Assembly (NCBI RefSeq): GCF_028282165.1
Contig: NZ_JANQIM010000017.1
Coordinates: 1-49,149, forward strand
DNA: 49,149 bases
Source: Winogradskyella sp.
Lineage (GTDB): Bacteria; Bacteroidota; Bacteroidia; Flavobacteriales; Flavobacteriaceae
Reading direction: 5' to 3'
Shown: positions 43,101-49,149 of the stretch, one piece after another
How the letters are laid out: each line of letters starts with the position of its first letter
How positions within the stretch are numbered: the stretch's first letter is position 1
Translations under genes and position numbers: made by a program
The notes under the pieces: model-generated
Seen by the model: the letters and a program-made list of their open reading frames with translations, nothing else
Database searches by the model: none
Told to the model about the DNA's origin: nothing

Positions 43101-43393
43101 ATAGCCTCATTGATAGCTTTTTAGGCAAAGAAGATAAACGTCAAGGGATTACCAGAAATCCTGAGGTTACACCAATGCAACGTCTAGGATTGGCCAGGAA
43201 TTATGTAAACAATAGTCAAACAGGGCTAACCCCAACAGAGACAACACTTATTAAACATGCAAAAGACGCTTTGGATAAAGTATTTGGAGACACCAATAAT
43301 TTTTTCAATACCACTTGGAAAGACTATCAAACCAAGATGAGCCAAATTCAAATCAATCCGTTTAAAGAAATAAAAATTTTTAGTACAGATTAA
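40193..43393 (+). CDS. Asp-box (BNR/VPS10-like) beta-propeller exoprotein
   Basis: 1066 residues with a signal peptide (about 1-20, MNRFFSLLLLICTATFSAQ). Up to about residue 740 it is a double propeller with around eleven Asp-box-like motifs of the form S/T-x-D-x-G-x-T-W, such as SLDGGKTW, TIDGGKTW, THDGGKTW, TKDGGKTW and TTDGGKNW. The C-terminal 300 residues hold an Ig-like segment and a charged helical tail. Related bacteroidete proteins are annotated as VPS10-domain proteins or glycosyl hydrolases, but Asp-boxes are structural and prove no sialidase activity. The S9 peptidase gene starts 17 bases downstream, so the two are probably co-expressed for peptide or protein use outside the cytoplasm. 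Confidence 0.88.
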   Translation: MNRFFSLLLLICTATFSAQEFSMDMVKNMTPRNIGPGGMSGRVTAIDVVVDNPDIMYVGTASGGLWKSTSGGIKWEPIFDKELTASIGAVKIQQSNPSVIWVGTGEGNPRNSLNGGYGIYKSLDGGKTWMAMGLEKTRHIHRIIVDPTNPDVVYVGAIGSPWGIHPERGVFKTIDGGKTWNKILFANNKTGVADLVIDPTNPNKLIAALWEHKRDPWFFNSGGEGSGLHITHDGGKTWKKITDEDGLPKGNLGRIGIAIAPGKPNIVYALVEAKKNALYKSTDGGFKWEKINDKNDIGNRPFYYSDIYVDPQNENRVYSIFTYVNVSEDGGKNFVQLMPAYGVSNGVHPDHHAWWIHHEDGSFMIDGNDGGMNITKDGGKTWRFIGNLPVAQFYHIAIDNEYPYNVYGGMQDNGSWRGPAYVWRAQGIRNSYWQEISFGDGFDVVPDRDDSRYGWSMSQQGYVSRYDWQTGNNYGVRPTHPDPDVRLRFNWNSAINIDPFDNSTIYFGSQFVHKSTDKGETWTVISPDLSTNDPEKQKQAESGGLTMDATGAENHCTILVIEPSVLEKDMLWAGTDDGRVHYTTDGGKNWTEVTKNIKGLPNGSWIAQIKASNKNKGEALLIVNDYRRFNYEPYAFRTKNYGKTWERIVDGNDVQSYTLAIVEDLVEPNLMFLGTDDGLYISIDAGEKWAKWTEGFPTTSVKDLVIHPREHDLVIGTFGRAAWVLDDISPLREMAKNKAVMNSTIKLFNPPTAYQAAYQQPTGSRFGGDALYNGENRDYGARFTYLFNKKEQPKNEDTEDDSIDDVDEKEENVVKWDSLTLKLYDGDRLIRTLKQKAPEENGIHKWTWYMNEAGADYPSRTIRKRTREPRGVNVIPGIYKAVLHYGDFMSETKITIESDPRLNVSQNNINEVYASAKQLEKLQQTAADAVKQLVESKTIAEDYKKELSKLDKDNYKDEIELSKETIKAIDSLIDSFLGKEDKRQGITRNPEVTPMQRLGLARNYVNNSQTGLTPTETTLIKHAKDALDKVFGDTNNFFNTTWKDYQTKMSQIQINPFKEIKIFSTD

Positions 43394-43410
43394 TCAATAA
43401 AATCAATTAT

Positions 43411-45357
43411 ATGAAATCAAAAATTTTAACCTTAATCATTCTTCTTTTTGTTTTCTCTTGTAAAGAGGACAAAAAAGATAAGGACGTCGCTGAGCGCGAA
43501 GTACAGCTTTATACGATTGAGCAATTTATGGACAACGAAGCCGTTGGTGGAGGAAGTTTCTCTTCGGACAATAGTAAACTTTTAGTTTCAAGTAATCGTA
43601 CCGGGATCTACAATGCTTATACGGTTCCTGCAACAGGTGGTGAGATGACACCTATTACACAATCGGATAGTACATCTTATTTTGCAAATTCTTATTTCCC
43701 TGAAGATGACAGAATGTTGTTAAGCGCAGATGGAAATGGTGATGAAATTGATCATTTATATGTTAGGGAATTAGATGGAAGCATTAAGGATGTTACACCA
43801 TTTGAAGGAGTTAAATCGAGTTTTTACGGATGGTCTAAAGATGATAAACATCTATACTATGGGTCCAATAAAAGAGACCCCAGATTTTTTGATGTGTATA
43901 AAATGTCCATAGACGATTACTCGTCAGAAATTCTCTATCAAAATAATGACGGCATGAATTTTTCGGGCATGTCCGAAGATGAGACCTACTTTGCACTATC
44001 CAAAACTGTTAACACCAACGATAGTGATTTGTTCATTTACGATGCCAATACAAAGGAAACCATTAAAGTAAATGATAATTTAAGTGCCAATTCTGCTCAG
44101 GATTTCTCTAAAGACAATAGTAAATTCTACTATACTACAGACGACGGTTCTGAGTTCTCTTATTTAATGTCTTATGATCTAGCAACGAAAGAAAAGAAAA
44201 AGGTCGTAGAAAAGTCTTGGGATATTCTAGGCAGTGGCTTTACTTCAGAGGGTACCTACATGGTCGTCTATGTTAATGATGATGGTAAAAATGTAATTGA
44301 AGTTACTAATACCGCAACTTCCCAGCTGTTAGACCTTCCAGACTTCGGAGATAAAAGTATAACAAGTGTTAGTTTTAGTGATGATGAAAAATGGATGCGA
44401 ATGTACGTAGGTGGCTCTAATGCACCTTCAGATTTATACACGTATAATCTTGAAACAAAAGCACAACATAGAATCACCAATGTTCTAAATGACGATATTA
44501 ATCCAAAAGATTTAGTAACTGCAAAAGTGATTAGATACAAATCATTTGATGGTGTTGAAATACCAGCCATTTATTATTTGCCGCATCAGGCATCAGAAGA
44601 CAACAAAGTCCCTGCAATGGTTTGGGTACATGGGGGGCCAGGAGGGCAGACACGTCAAAACTTTAGTTCTTTAATGCAATATATGGTAAATCAAGGTTAT
44701 GCTGTGTTAGCGGTCAATAACAGAGGAAGTAGTGGATATGGAAAAACATTCTTCCAAATGGACGACAGAAACCATGGCGAAGGTGATTTGCAAGATTGTG
44801 TGGAAGGCAAGAATTGGTTAGCTACACAACCTGAAATTGATGGTAATAAAATAGGTATTATTGGTGGTTCTTATGGTGGTTATATGACTATGGCCGCTTT
44901 AACTTACACTCCAGAAGAATTTGATGTTGGTGTCAATCTCTTTGGTGTTACCAACTGGATGCGTACCATGAAGAGTATTCCACCATATTGGGAATCCTTT
45001 AGAGAAGCGCTTTACAAAGAATTAGGCGATCCTTATTCGGCAGATTCGGTACGCTTAAAACGTATTTCACCTTTATTCCATACTGACAAAGTCACTAAGC
45101 CTTTAATCGTATTACAAGGTGCACAAGACCCAAGAGTGCTACAAGTGGAGTCTGATGAAATTGTAGCTGGCGTGCGAAAAAATGGAGTTCCTGTAGAGTA
45201 TGTGCTATTTGAAGATGAAGGTCATGGCTTTATTAAAAAGGAAAATCAGATTGAAGCTTACAGCAGTATTGTGAAATTCTTGGATAAATATCTTAAAGAA
45301 GATAAACCCCTCGATGGTGAAATCGAGTCGCAAGAAATTGAAAGCGAATCCGAATAA
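43411..45357 (+). CDS. S9-family prolyl oligopeptidase-like lipoprotein
   Basis: 648 residues. An SPII signal ends in FVFSC (Cys17), so it is lipid-anchored. Residues about 40-370 form a PD40-type propeller (SSDNSKLLVSSNRTGIYNAY; PEDDRMLLSADGNGD). Residues about 380-630 are the alpha/beta hydrolase with Ser487 in GGSYGGY, Asp573 in GAQDPRV and His605 in DEGHGF, a full catalytic triad. The family cleaves short peptides, often after Pro or Ala. It lies directly after the Asp-box protein and is followed by a strong terminator. Confidence 0.94.
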   Translation: MKSKILTLIILLFVFSCKEDKKDKDVAEREVQLYTIEQFMDNEAVGGGSFSSDNSKLLVSSNRTGIYNAYTVPATGGEMTPITQSDSTSYFANSYFPEDDRMLLSADGNGDEIDHLYVRELDGSIKDVTPFEGVKSSFYGWSKDDKHLYYGSNKRDPRFFDVYKMSIDDYSSEILYQNNDGMNFSGMSEDETYFALSKTVNTNDSDLFIYDANTKETIKVNDNLSANSAQDFSKDNSKFYYTTDDGSEFSYLMSYDLATKEKKKVVEKSWDILGSGFTSEGTYMVVYVNDDGKNVIEVTNTATSQLLDLPDFGDKSITSVSFSDDEKWMRMYVGGSNAPSDLYTYNLETKAQHRITNVLNDDINPKDLVTAKVIRYKSFDGVEIPAIYYLPHQASEDNKVPAMVWVHGGPGGQTRQNFSSLMQYMVNQGYAVLAVNNRGSSGYGKTFFQMDDRNHGEGDLQDCVEGKNWLATQPEIDGNKIGIIGGSYGGYMTMAALTYTPEEFDVGVNLFGVTNWMRTMKSIPPYWESFREALYKELGDPYSADSVRLKRISPLFHTDKVTKPLIVLQGAQDPRVLQVESDEIVAGVRKNGVPVEYVLFEDEGHGFIKKENQIEAYSSIVKFLDKYLKEDKPLDGEIESQEIESESE

Positions 45358-45388
45358 ATCATAATTTTACCGAACAAAGCTAAATAAG

Positions 45389-45432
45389 CTGTCTGGAATG
45401 CATGGATGAGATGTATTTCAGGCAGTTTTTTT
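45389..45432 (+). terminator. Terminator after the S9 peptidase
   Basis: A 15-bp stem (45389-45403 with 45411-45425), with three G-U pairs and no mismatches, followed by seven T's. It ends the Asp-box/S9 transcript and lies just before the convergent lldD-like gene. Confidence 0.85.
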
Positions 45433-45444
45433 ACCCAAAAGTGC

Positions 45445-46599
45445 TTATGATAACGACTTTAGCTCTTCAATATTACCTACACCTAATTGAACCATATTAT
45501 TCTTTAAGTCATCACTGAGAATATGGGTGACATGATCGGGACCATACCTACCTAATGCTGCAACTCCATATAAAAACGGTCGACCGAGCATCACAAAATC
45601 TGCACCTAGATATAAGGCACGCATTACATCCAATCCTGTACGCACACCACTATCAAACAATATAGGAACTTGCTTATCTACTATACACGCAATATCAGAT
45701 AAAACCTCTATTGAAGCAGGCGCACCATTAAACTGACGTCCACCGTGATTAGATATCCAGATACCATCCAAACCGACCTCGATGGCTTTGTCAGCATCCT
45801 TTGGATGTAGAATTCCTTTTATTAGCACGGGACCATCCCAATAGGCCTTTAATGCTTTACAGTAATCCCAATCTAAAGTACCTCCTAATCGATTGCCAAC
45901 AAAACCACTAACAAATTTAAAATCAGTTTGTTCAGTATAATCTTGAAGAGTTCGAAGCCTTGGCAACCCTCTGCGCAACGTATGATAAGTCCAAAACGGT
46001 TTCTTTATCCCATCCCATATTAGACCAGCTGTTATTTTTGGTGGCATACGCATTCCAGCTCGTTTTGTACGCTCGCGACGACTGGCCATTGGTACATCTG
46101 CTGTCACCACTAGGGTATGAATTCCTGATTGCTTTGCCCTGTCCAACAGTGCAAAGGCTAGTTCTAAAGACTTAGGTGGATATAATTGAAACCACCCTTG
46201 CTGTCCAACTACAGGACCAATGCGCTCAGGTGTTTCAGTGGCAACGGTACTAAGGCAAAATGGAATTTGAAGTCTATTTGCCGCTTTTGCAAGGATAAGC
46301 TCAGCTTCAGGCCAAATAAGACCAGTTAATCCTACTGGTGCTATACCAATAGGACTAGGATAGTGCCTATCAAACAATGTAGTACTGATATCAGCTTCTA
46401 AATGTCCTTTACAAAATCGTGGTTTAAATTGAACATTTTTAAAAGCCTGTCTATTGCGCTCTAATAAAGCTTCGTCACCTGTTCCAGACTCCAAATACTC
46501 CCATGCAACATGAGGTATTCTTTTCTTTGCTTCTCTGGCCAAATCCTCTATGGCAGGAAACTGATTAGAATACTGAGTTAGGTACTTTTGGTAAGACAT
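45445..46599 (-). CDS. FMN-dependent alpha-hydroxy-acid oxidase/dehydrogenase (LldD-like)
   Basis: 384 residues, full length. The family barrel is clear: HVAWEYLESGTGDE near the start, PIGIAPVGLTGLIWPEAE, the FMN/substrate segment LVVTADVPMASRRER, LIKGILHPKDADKA and SNHGGRQFNGAPAS, in which His285 is the catalytic base and Arg288 binds the substrate carboxylate. FDSGVRTGLDVMRALYLGAD binds FMN phosphate. Members oxidise L-lactate, glycolate or related acids. It starts 21 bases after the Crp/Fnr stop codon on the same strand and is probably co-transcribed with it. L-lactate is a fair guess; the exact substrate cannot be read. Confidence 0.92.
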   Translation of the reverse strand: MSYQKYLTQYSNQFPAIEDLAREAKKRIPHVAWEYLESGTGDEALLERNRQAFKNVQFKPRFCKGHLEADISTTLFDRHYPSPIGIAPVGLTGLIWPEAELILAKAANRLQIPFCLSTVATETPERIGPVVGQQGWFQLYPPKSLELAFALLDRAKQSGIHTLVVTADVPMASRRERTKRAGMRMPPKITAGLIWDGIKKPFWTYHTLRRGLPRLRTLQDYTEQTDFKFVSGFVGNRLGGTLDWDYCKALKAYWDGPVLIKGILHPKDADKAIEVGLDGIWISNHGGRQFNGAPASIEVLSDIACIVDKQVPILFDSGVRTGLDVMRALYLGADFVMLGRPFLYGVAALGRYGPDHVTHILSDDLKNNMVQLGVGNIEELKSLS

Positions 46600-46620
46600 T
46601 AAAGCAAATTAAAGACAGAT

Positions 46621-47298
46621 TTATTCCATCCATTTTAGACTGCCATAGTCTTCTATTCTTATTTGTTTGCCTCGTGTTGAAATTAAGCCTTCCTTTTTAA
46701 ACTGAGACAAAATTCTTATGGCAGACTCTGTAGCTGTACCCACTATACTTGCATAATCCTCACGAGATATTACTATGCTTAGATAATCTTCATCATCTGT
46801 ACCAAAGTTATCATGGATGTACATCAAAATCTCTGCCATTCGACGCTTCACGGACTTCTGGGCCATATTCACCAAAGACTGATCCGATTCCTTTAAGTCG
46901 TGGGCCATTTCGCGTAAAACATCCATTGTGAATTTCGGATTTTTAGACAAATCCTCCATGATTTCGCTCTTTGGAATAAAGCACATCTCCATGTCGTTAA
47001 GTGCAACAGCACTAAGATTTGTCTTCTGCTCCGTTACTAAAGAACGTTTGCCCAACAAACCTCCTTTAACAACAAGTTTCACAACCTGATCCTTTCCGTT
47101 TTCACTTAACTTTGTTAATTTACAGACACCCGATTTAACACAATAAACCCCATTGAGTGTCTCTCCTTCTTCAAAAATTACCTGACCTTTTTTGAAGAAT
47201 TTTCCTGTTTTACATGCCGAAACTCTAACGAGCTCCTCTCTTGTTAAGGATTTTAATGAATTAAATTCCCTAACAATGCATGATTCACATTTACTCAT
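46621..47298 (-). CDS. Crp/Fnr-family regulator with N-terminal CxxC
   Basis: 225 residues. A cyclic-nucleotide-binding-type beta roll (about 30-120) is followed by a long dimer helix and a winged helix-turn-helix (about 165-215, recognition segment TATESAIRILSQFKKEGLI). The recognition helix keeps E-x3-R, the pair that reads TGA half-sites in CRP and FNR. Cysteines are at 4, 7, 29, 53, 59 and 106: Cys4-x2-Cys7 and Cys29 could join Cys106 in an FNR-like cluster, though the spacing differs from E. coli FNR. It is divergent from the CcoI-type copper ATPase, a neighbourhood typical of oxygen-responsive regulators. A perfect TGATAATTATCA palindrome lies in the shared promoter region. Confidence 0.93.
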   Translation of the reverse strand: MSKCESCIVREFNSLKSLTREELVRVSACKTGKFFKKGQVIFEEGETLNGVYCVKSGVCKLTKLSENGKDQVVKLVVKGGLLGKRSLVTEQKTNLSAVALNDMEMCFIPKSEIMEDLSKNPKFTMDVLREMAHDLKESDQSLVNMAQKSVKRRMAEILMYIHDNFGTDDEDYLSIVISREDYASIVGTATESAIRILSQFKKEGLISTRGKQIRIEDYGSLKWME

Positions 47299-47317
47299 AC
47301 CGATTTCATTAGTTCTA

Positions 47318-47378
47318 TAAAGGTATGAAAAAAGCTGATAATTATCATCTTTTATATGTTAAGGATATATCACTTTTG
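47318..47378. promoter_or_regulatory. Divergent promoter region of crp/fnr and ccoI with Crp/Fnr-like palindrome
   Basis: The palindrome TGATAATTATCA (47336-47347, preceded by GC) is centred 33.0 bp upstream of CACTTTTG (47371-47378), one base from TAnnTTTG, for the plus-strand ccoI gene. Toward crp/fnr, TACCTTTA (47318-47325, the same word as the ppdK box) is centred only 20 bp away, so the bound protein would cover that promoter's -33 region. The layout predicts activation of ccoI and self-repression of the regulator. Confidence 0.65.
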
Positions 47379-47407
47379 TAATTGGGTATTAATGAGCAAA
47401 TTATATT

Positions 47408-49149
47408 ATGGAAAACAAGACCTGTTTTCATTGTGGTGATAACTGTGGTGACCATCCTATTTTATTTCAAGAAAAATCATTTTGCTGTAATGGCTGTAAA
47501 ACAGTATTCGAAATATTCAGCGAGAATGATCTGACCTGCTATTACGATTTGCAGAACGCACCTGGTGCTATCCCAAAAGAGATTGAAGGCAAGTATGATT
47601 TTCTATCTCAGGAGAACATCATTGAAAAACTTACAGAATTTAGAGGCGATGCTGTTGAAATCGCGACACTTTATATTCCCCATATTCATTGTAGTTCGTG
47701 TATCTGGATTCTTGAAAACCTAAATAAGCTCAACCCAAATATCGCAGCATCTCAGGTAAATTTTGGAAAGAAAACTGTAAGAGTCACCTATAATTCTGAG
47801 ACTACCGATTTAAAATCCATTGTTATATTATTAAGCTCTATAGGTTATGAACCCTACATTAGTTTAGACGATTTTGAATCTGGTAAAAAACACATTAACC
47901 GAACACTCATTTACAAACTTGGAGTCGCGGGTTTTGCCTTTGGAAATATTATGTTCTTGTCTTTCCCAGAGTATTTTGAAATTAATGAATTTTGGTTAGA
48001 AAAATACAAGCATTTTTTTAGGTGGCTCATGTTTGCATTAGCCGTTCCTGTGGTATTTTATTCTGCCCAGGATTATTTTATTTCTGCATTCAAAGGTCTA
48101 AAAGCAAAACTTTTGAATATTGATGTACCCATAGCCCTAGGTGTTTCAGTACTCTTTATTAGAAGTACGGTTGAAATCGCATTTGATTTAGGGTCTGGTT
48201 TTTTTGATAGTCTAGCCGGACTGGTATTCTTTCTTTTAGTAGGGAAATTTTTCCAGCAAAAAACCTATAATTTCCTTTCTTTTGAGCGCGATTATAAATC
48301 CTATTTCCCGATTGCCATCACAAAAATTGACAGAGATGGCAGCGAAAATGCCATTCAAGTCTATGATATTAAAAAAGGAAACCGTTTATTAATTAGGAAC
48401 GAAGAATTAATTCCTGTAGATGGCATATTGATCAATGGAAGGGCAAAAATAGACTATAGCTTTGTTACCGGTGAATCTCAAACTGTTTCAAAACAATCTG
48501 GAGATAAGCTTTTCGCAGGAGGCAAACAAACAAATGGAGTTATTGAACTCGAAGCTCTTAAATCTGTTGAACAGAGTTATCTCACTCAGTTATGGAGCAA
48601 TGATGTATTCAATAAGAATAAAGAAGATGACTTTACCAATATTACCAATGCTATCAGCAAACATTTCACTATAGCTATTCTTACTATTGCTATTATAGCA
48701 ACAAGCTATTGGCTATTTACTGATGCAAGTAAAGCTATGAATGTCTTTACGGCGGTGTTGATTATTGCCTGCCCTTGTGCCATTGCGCTTTCCGCTCCAT
48801 TTACTTTTGGAAATCTGTTGCGCATTTTTGGAAAACTGAAGTTCTACATTAAAAATGCTAGTGTTATTGAACAACTAGCTCGAATTAACACCGTGATTTT
48901 TGATAAAACTGGGACTATAACCTCTAATCAAAACAGCCATGCAGAATATGATGGTGACCGACTATCCGAGTCTGAAAGCTTAGTACTGAAGAATTCACTA
49001 CGCGGATCCAATCATCCATTGAGTAGGACTTTATATAATATCCTAGAAGAACACAACATTATCACTCTCGATCAGTTTGAAGAGCATGTTGGTAAAGGTA
49101 TTGAGGCCAAACACAACAATCTACATCTAAAAGTCGGATCTGCAACTTT
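47408..49149 (+). CDS. ccoI: Heavy-metal P-type ATPase, CcoI/FixI type (partial, 3' end outside window)
   Basis: 580 codons are visible from the ATG at 47408, and the frame is open to the window end. The N-terminus carries a Cys-rich segment (CFHCGDNCGD, FCCNGCKTVFEI) and an HMA-like domain with HCSSCIW. Next come membrane helices, the actuator loop TGES, the copper-translocating CPC (IIACPCAIALS) and the phosphorylation site DKTGT. This N-terminal zinc-finger-like plus HMA plan is that of CcoI/FixI, which supplies copper to cbb3-type cytochrome oxidase, the high-affinity oxidase used at low oxygen. In Bacteroidota the cco genes usually follow, beyond this window. It is divergent from the Crp/Fnr gene. 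Confidence 0.93.
   Translation, partial: MENKTCFHCGDNCGDHPILFQEKSFCCNGCKTVFEIFSENDLTCYYDLQNAPGAIPKEIEGKYDFLSQENIIEKLTEFRGDAVEIATLYIPHIHCSSCIWILENLNKLNPNIAASQVNFGKKTVRVTYNSETTDLKSIVILLSSIGYEPYISLDDFESGKKHINRTLIYKLGVAGFAFGNIMFLSFPEYFEINEFWLEKYKHFFRWLMFALAVPVVFYSAQDYFISAFKGLKAKLLNIDVPIALGVSVLFIRSTVEIAFDLGSGFFDSLAGLVFFLLVGKFFQQKTYNFLSFERDYKSYFPIAITKIDRDGSENAIQVYDIKKGNRLLIRNEELIPVDGILINGRAKIDYSFVTGESQTVSKQSGDKLFAGGKQTNGVIELEALKSVEQSYLTQLWSNDVFNKNKEDDFTNITNAISKHFTIAILTIAIIATSYWLFTDASKAMNVFTAVLIIACPCAIALSAPFTFGNLLRIFGKLKFYIKNASVIEQLARINTVIFDKTGTITSNQNSHAEYDGDRLSESESLVLKNSLRGSNHPLSRTLYNILEEHNIITLDQFEEHVGKGIEAKHNNLHLKVGSAT

Noticed and set aside
40193..43393. Calling the Asp-box protein a sialidase
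   Set aside because: Asp-boxes are structural. I could not identify the arginine triad, the FRIP motif or the catalytic Tyr/Glu set of sialidases.
1..49149. CRISPR arrays, tRNA or rRNA genes, insertion sequences, phage or integrase genes
   Set aside because: I looked for regular direct repeats, cloverleaf-like ends, transposase motifs and terminal repeats and saw none I could support.

Overview
This window looks like chromosome from a marine-type member of the Flavobacteriaceae (Bacteroidota). The pointers are the AT-rich composition, a protein with a type IX secretion (Por) sorting tail, many SPII lipoproteins, a chlamydia/bacteroidete-style V-type ATPase with a DUF2764 gene, an S9/M1/Asp-box exoprotein set, and promoters that fit the Bacteroidota -7 box TAnnTTTG. 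I saw no rRNA, tRNA, CRISPR array, integrase, transposase or phage gene, so it reads as resident chromosome.

Layout. 1-2003: the 5' part of a GH13 lipoprotein and a PD40-repeat lipoprotein. 2100-10697 (minus strand): a V-type ATPase operon read as usp - A - B - E - DUF2764 - D - I - K, with a composite inverted repeat between I and K. 10967-11764: a divergent second universal stress protein. 11872-20409 (minus): pyruvate phosphate dikinase, two tandem OFA-family transporters, PFL-activating enzyme and pyruvate formate-lyase. 20679-20810: a probable rod-shaped small RNA (6S-like). 20931-29609 (plus): acyl-CoA synthetase, a small exported protein, then marR-fadN-fadA-fadE for beta-oxidation. 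29708-36780: a T9SS cargo protein, a TolB/NTF2 fusion, a DUF6265-CBM9 protein, a TMEM175-like channel, an M1 peptidase and a YdeI-family protein. 36786-39474 (minus): a VWA protein and a MoxR/ChlI-like AAA ATPase. 39567-40117: a frameshifted small membrane-protein gene. 40193-45357: an Asp-box (VPS10/sialidase-like) exoprotein and an S9 peptidase lipoprotein. 45445-49149: an FMN-dependent 2-hydroxy-acid oxidase, a Crp/Fnr regulator and, divergently, the start of a CcoI/FixI-type copper ATPase.

How it may work together. Pyruvate formate-lyase with its activase, formate-type transporters, PPDK, two stress proteins, a probably Na+-coupled V-ATPase and a cbb3-oxidase-linked copper pump are the parts of a low-oxygen energy programme. 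Upstream of ppdK, pflB and ccoI I find the same palindrome core (GCTGA-N6-TCA). In each case it is centred exactly 33 bp from a TAnnTTTG-like -7 box, which is where a class II Crp/Fnr activator would sit. A weaker copy sits 32 bp from a perfect box ahead of usp-V-ATPase. The Crp/Fnr protein encoded here has an N-terminal CxxC and an E-x3-R recognition helix, so it is the natural candidate regulator. This shared promoter layout is the main discovery candidate.

Other points of note: pflA has no ATG/GTG/TTG start in front of its conserved N-terminus (ATA stands where Met is expected). atpA appears to start at TTG. The V-ATPase gene order differs from the chlamydial order, and no F, G or C subunit is recognisable. 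Several spacers within operons carry related inverted repeats.
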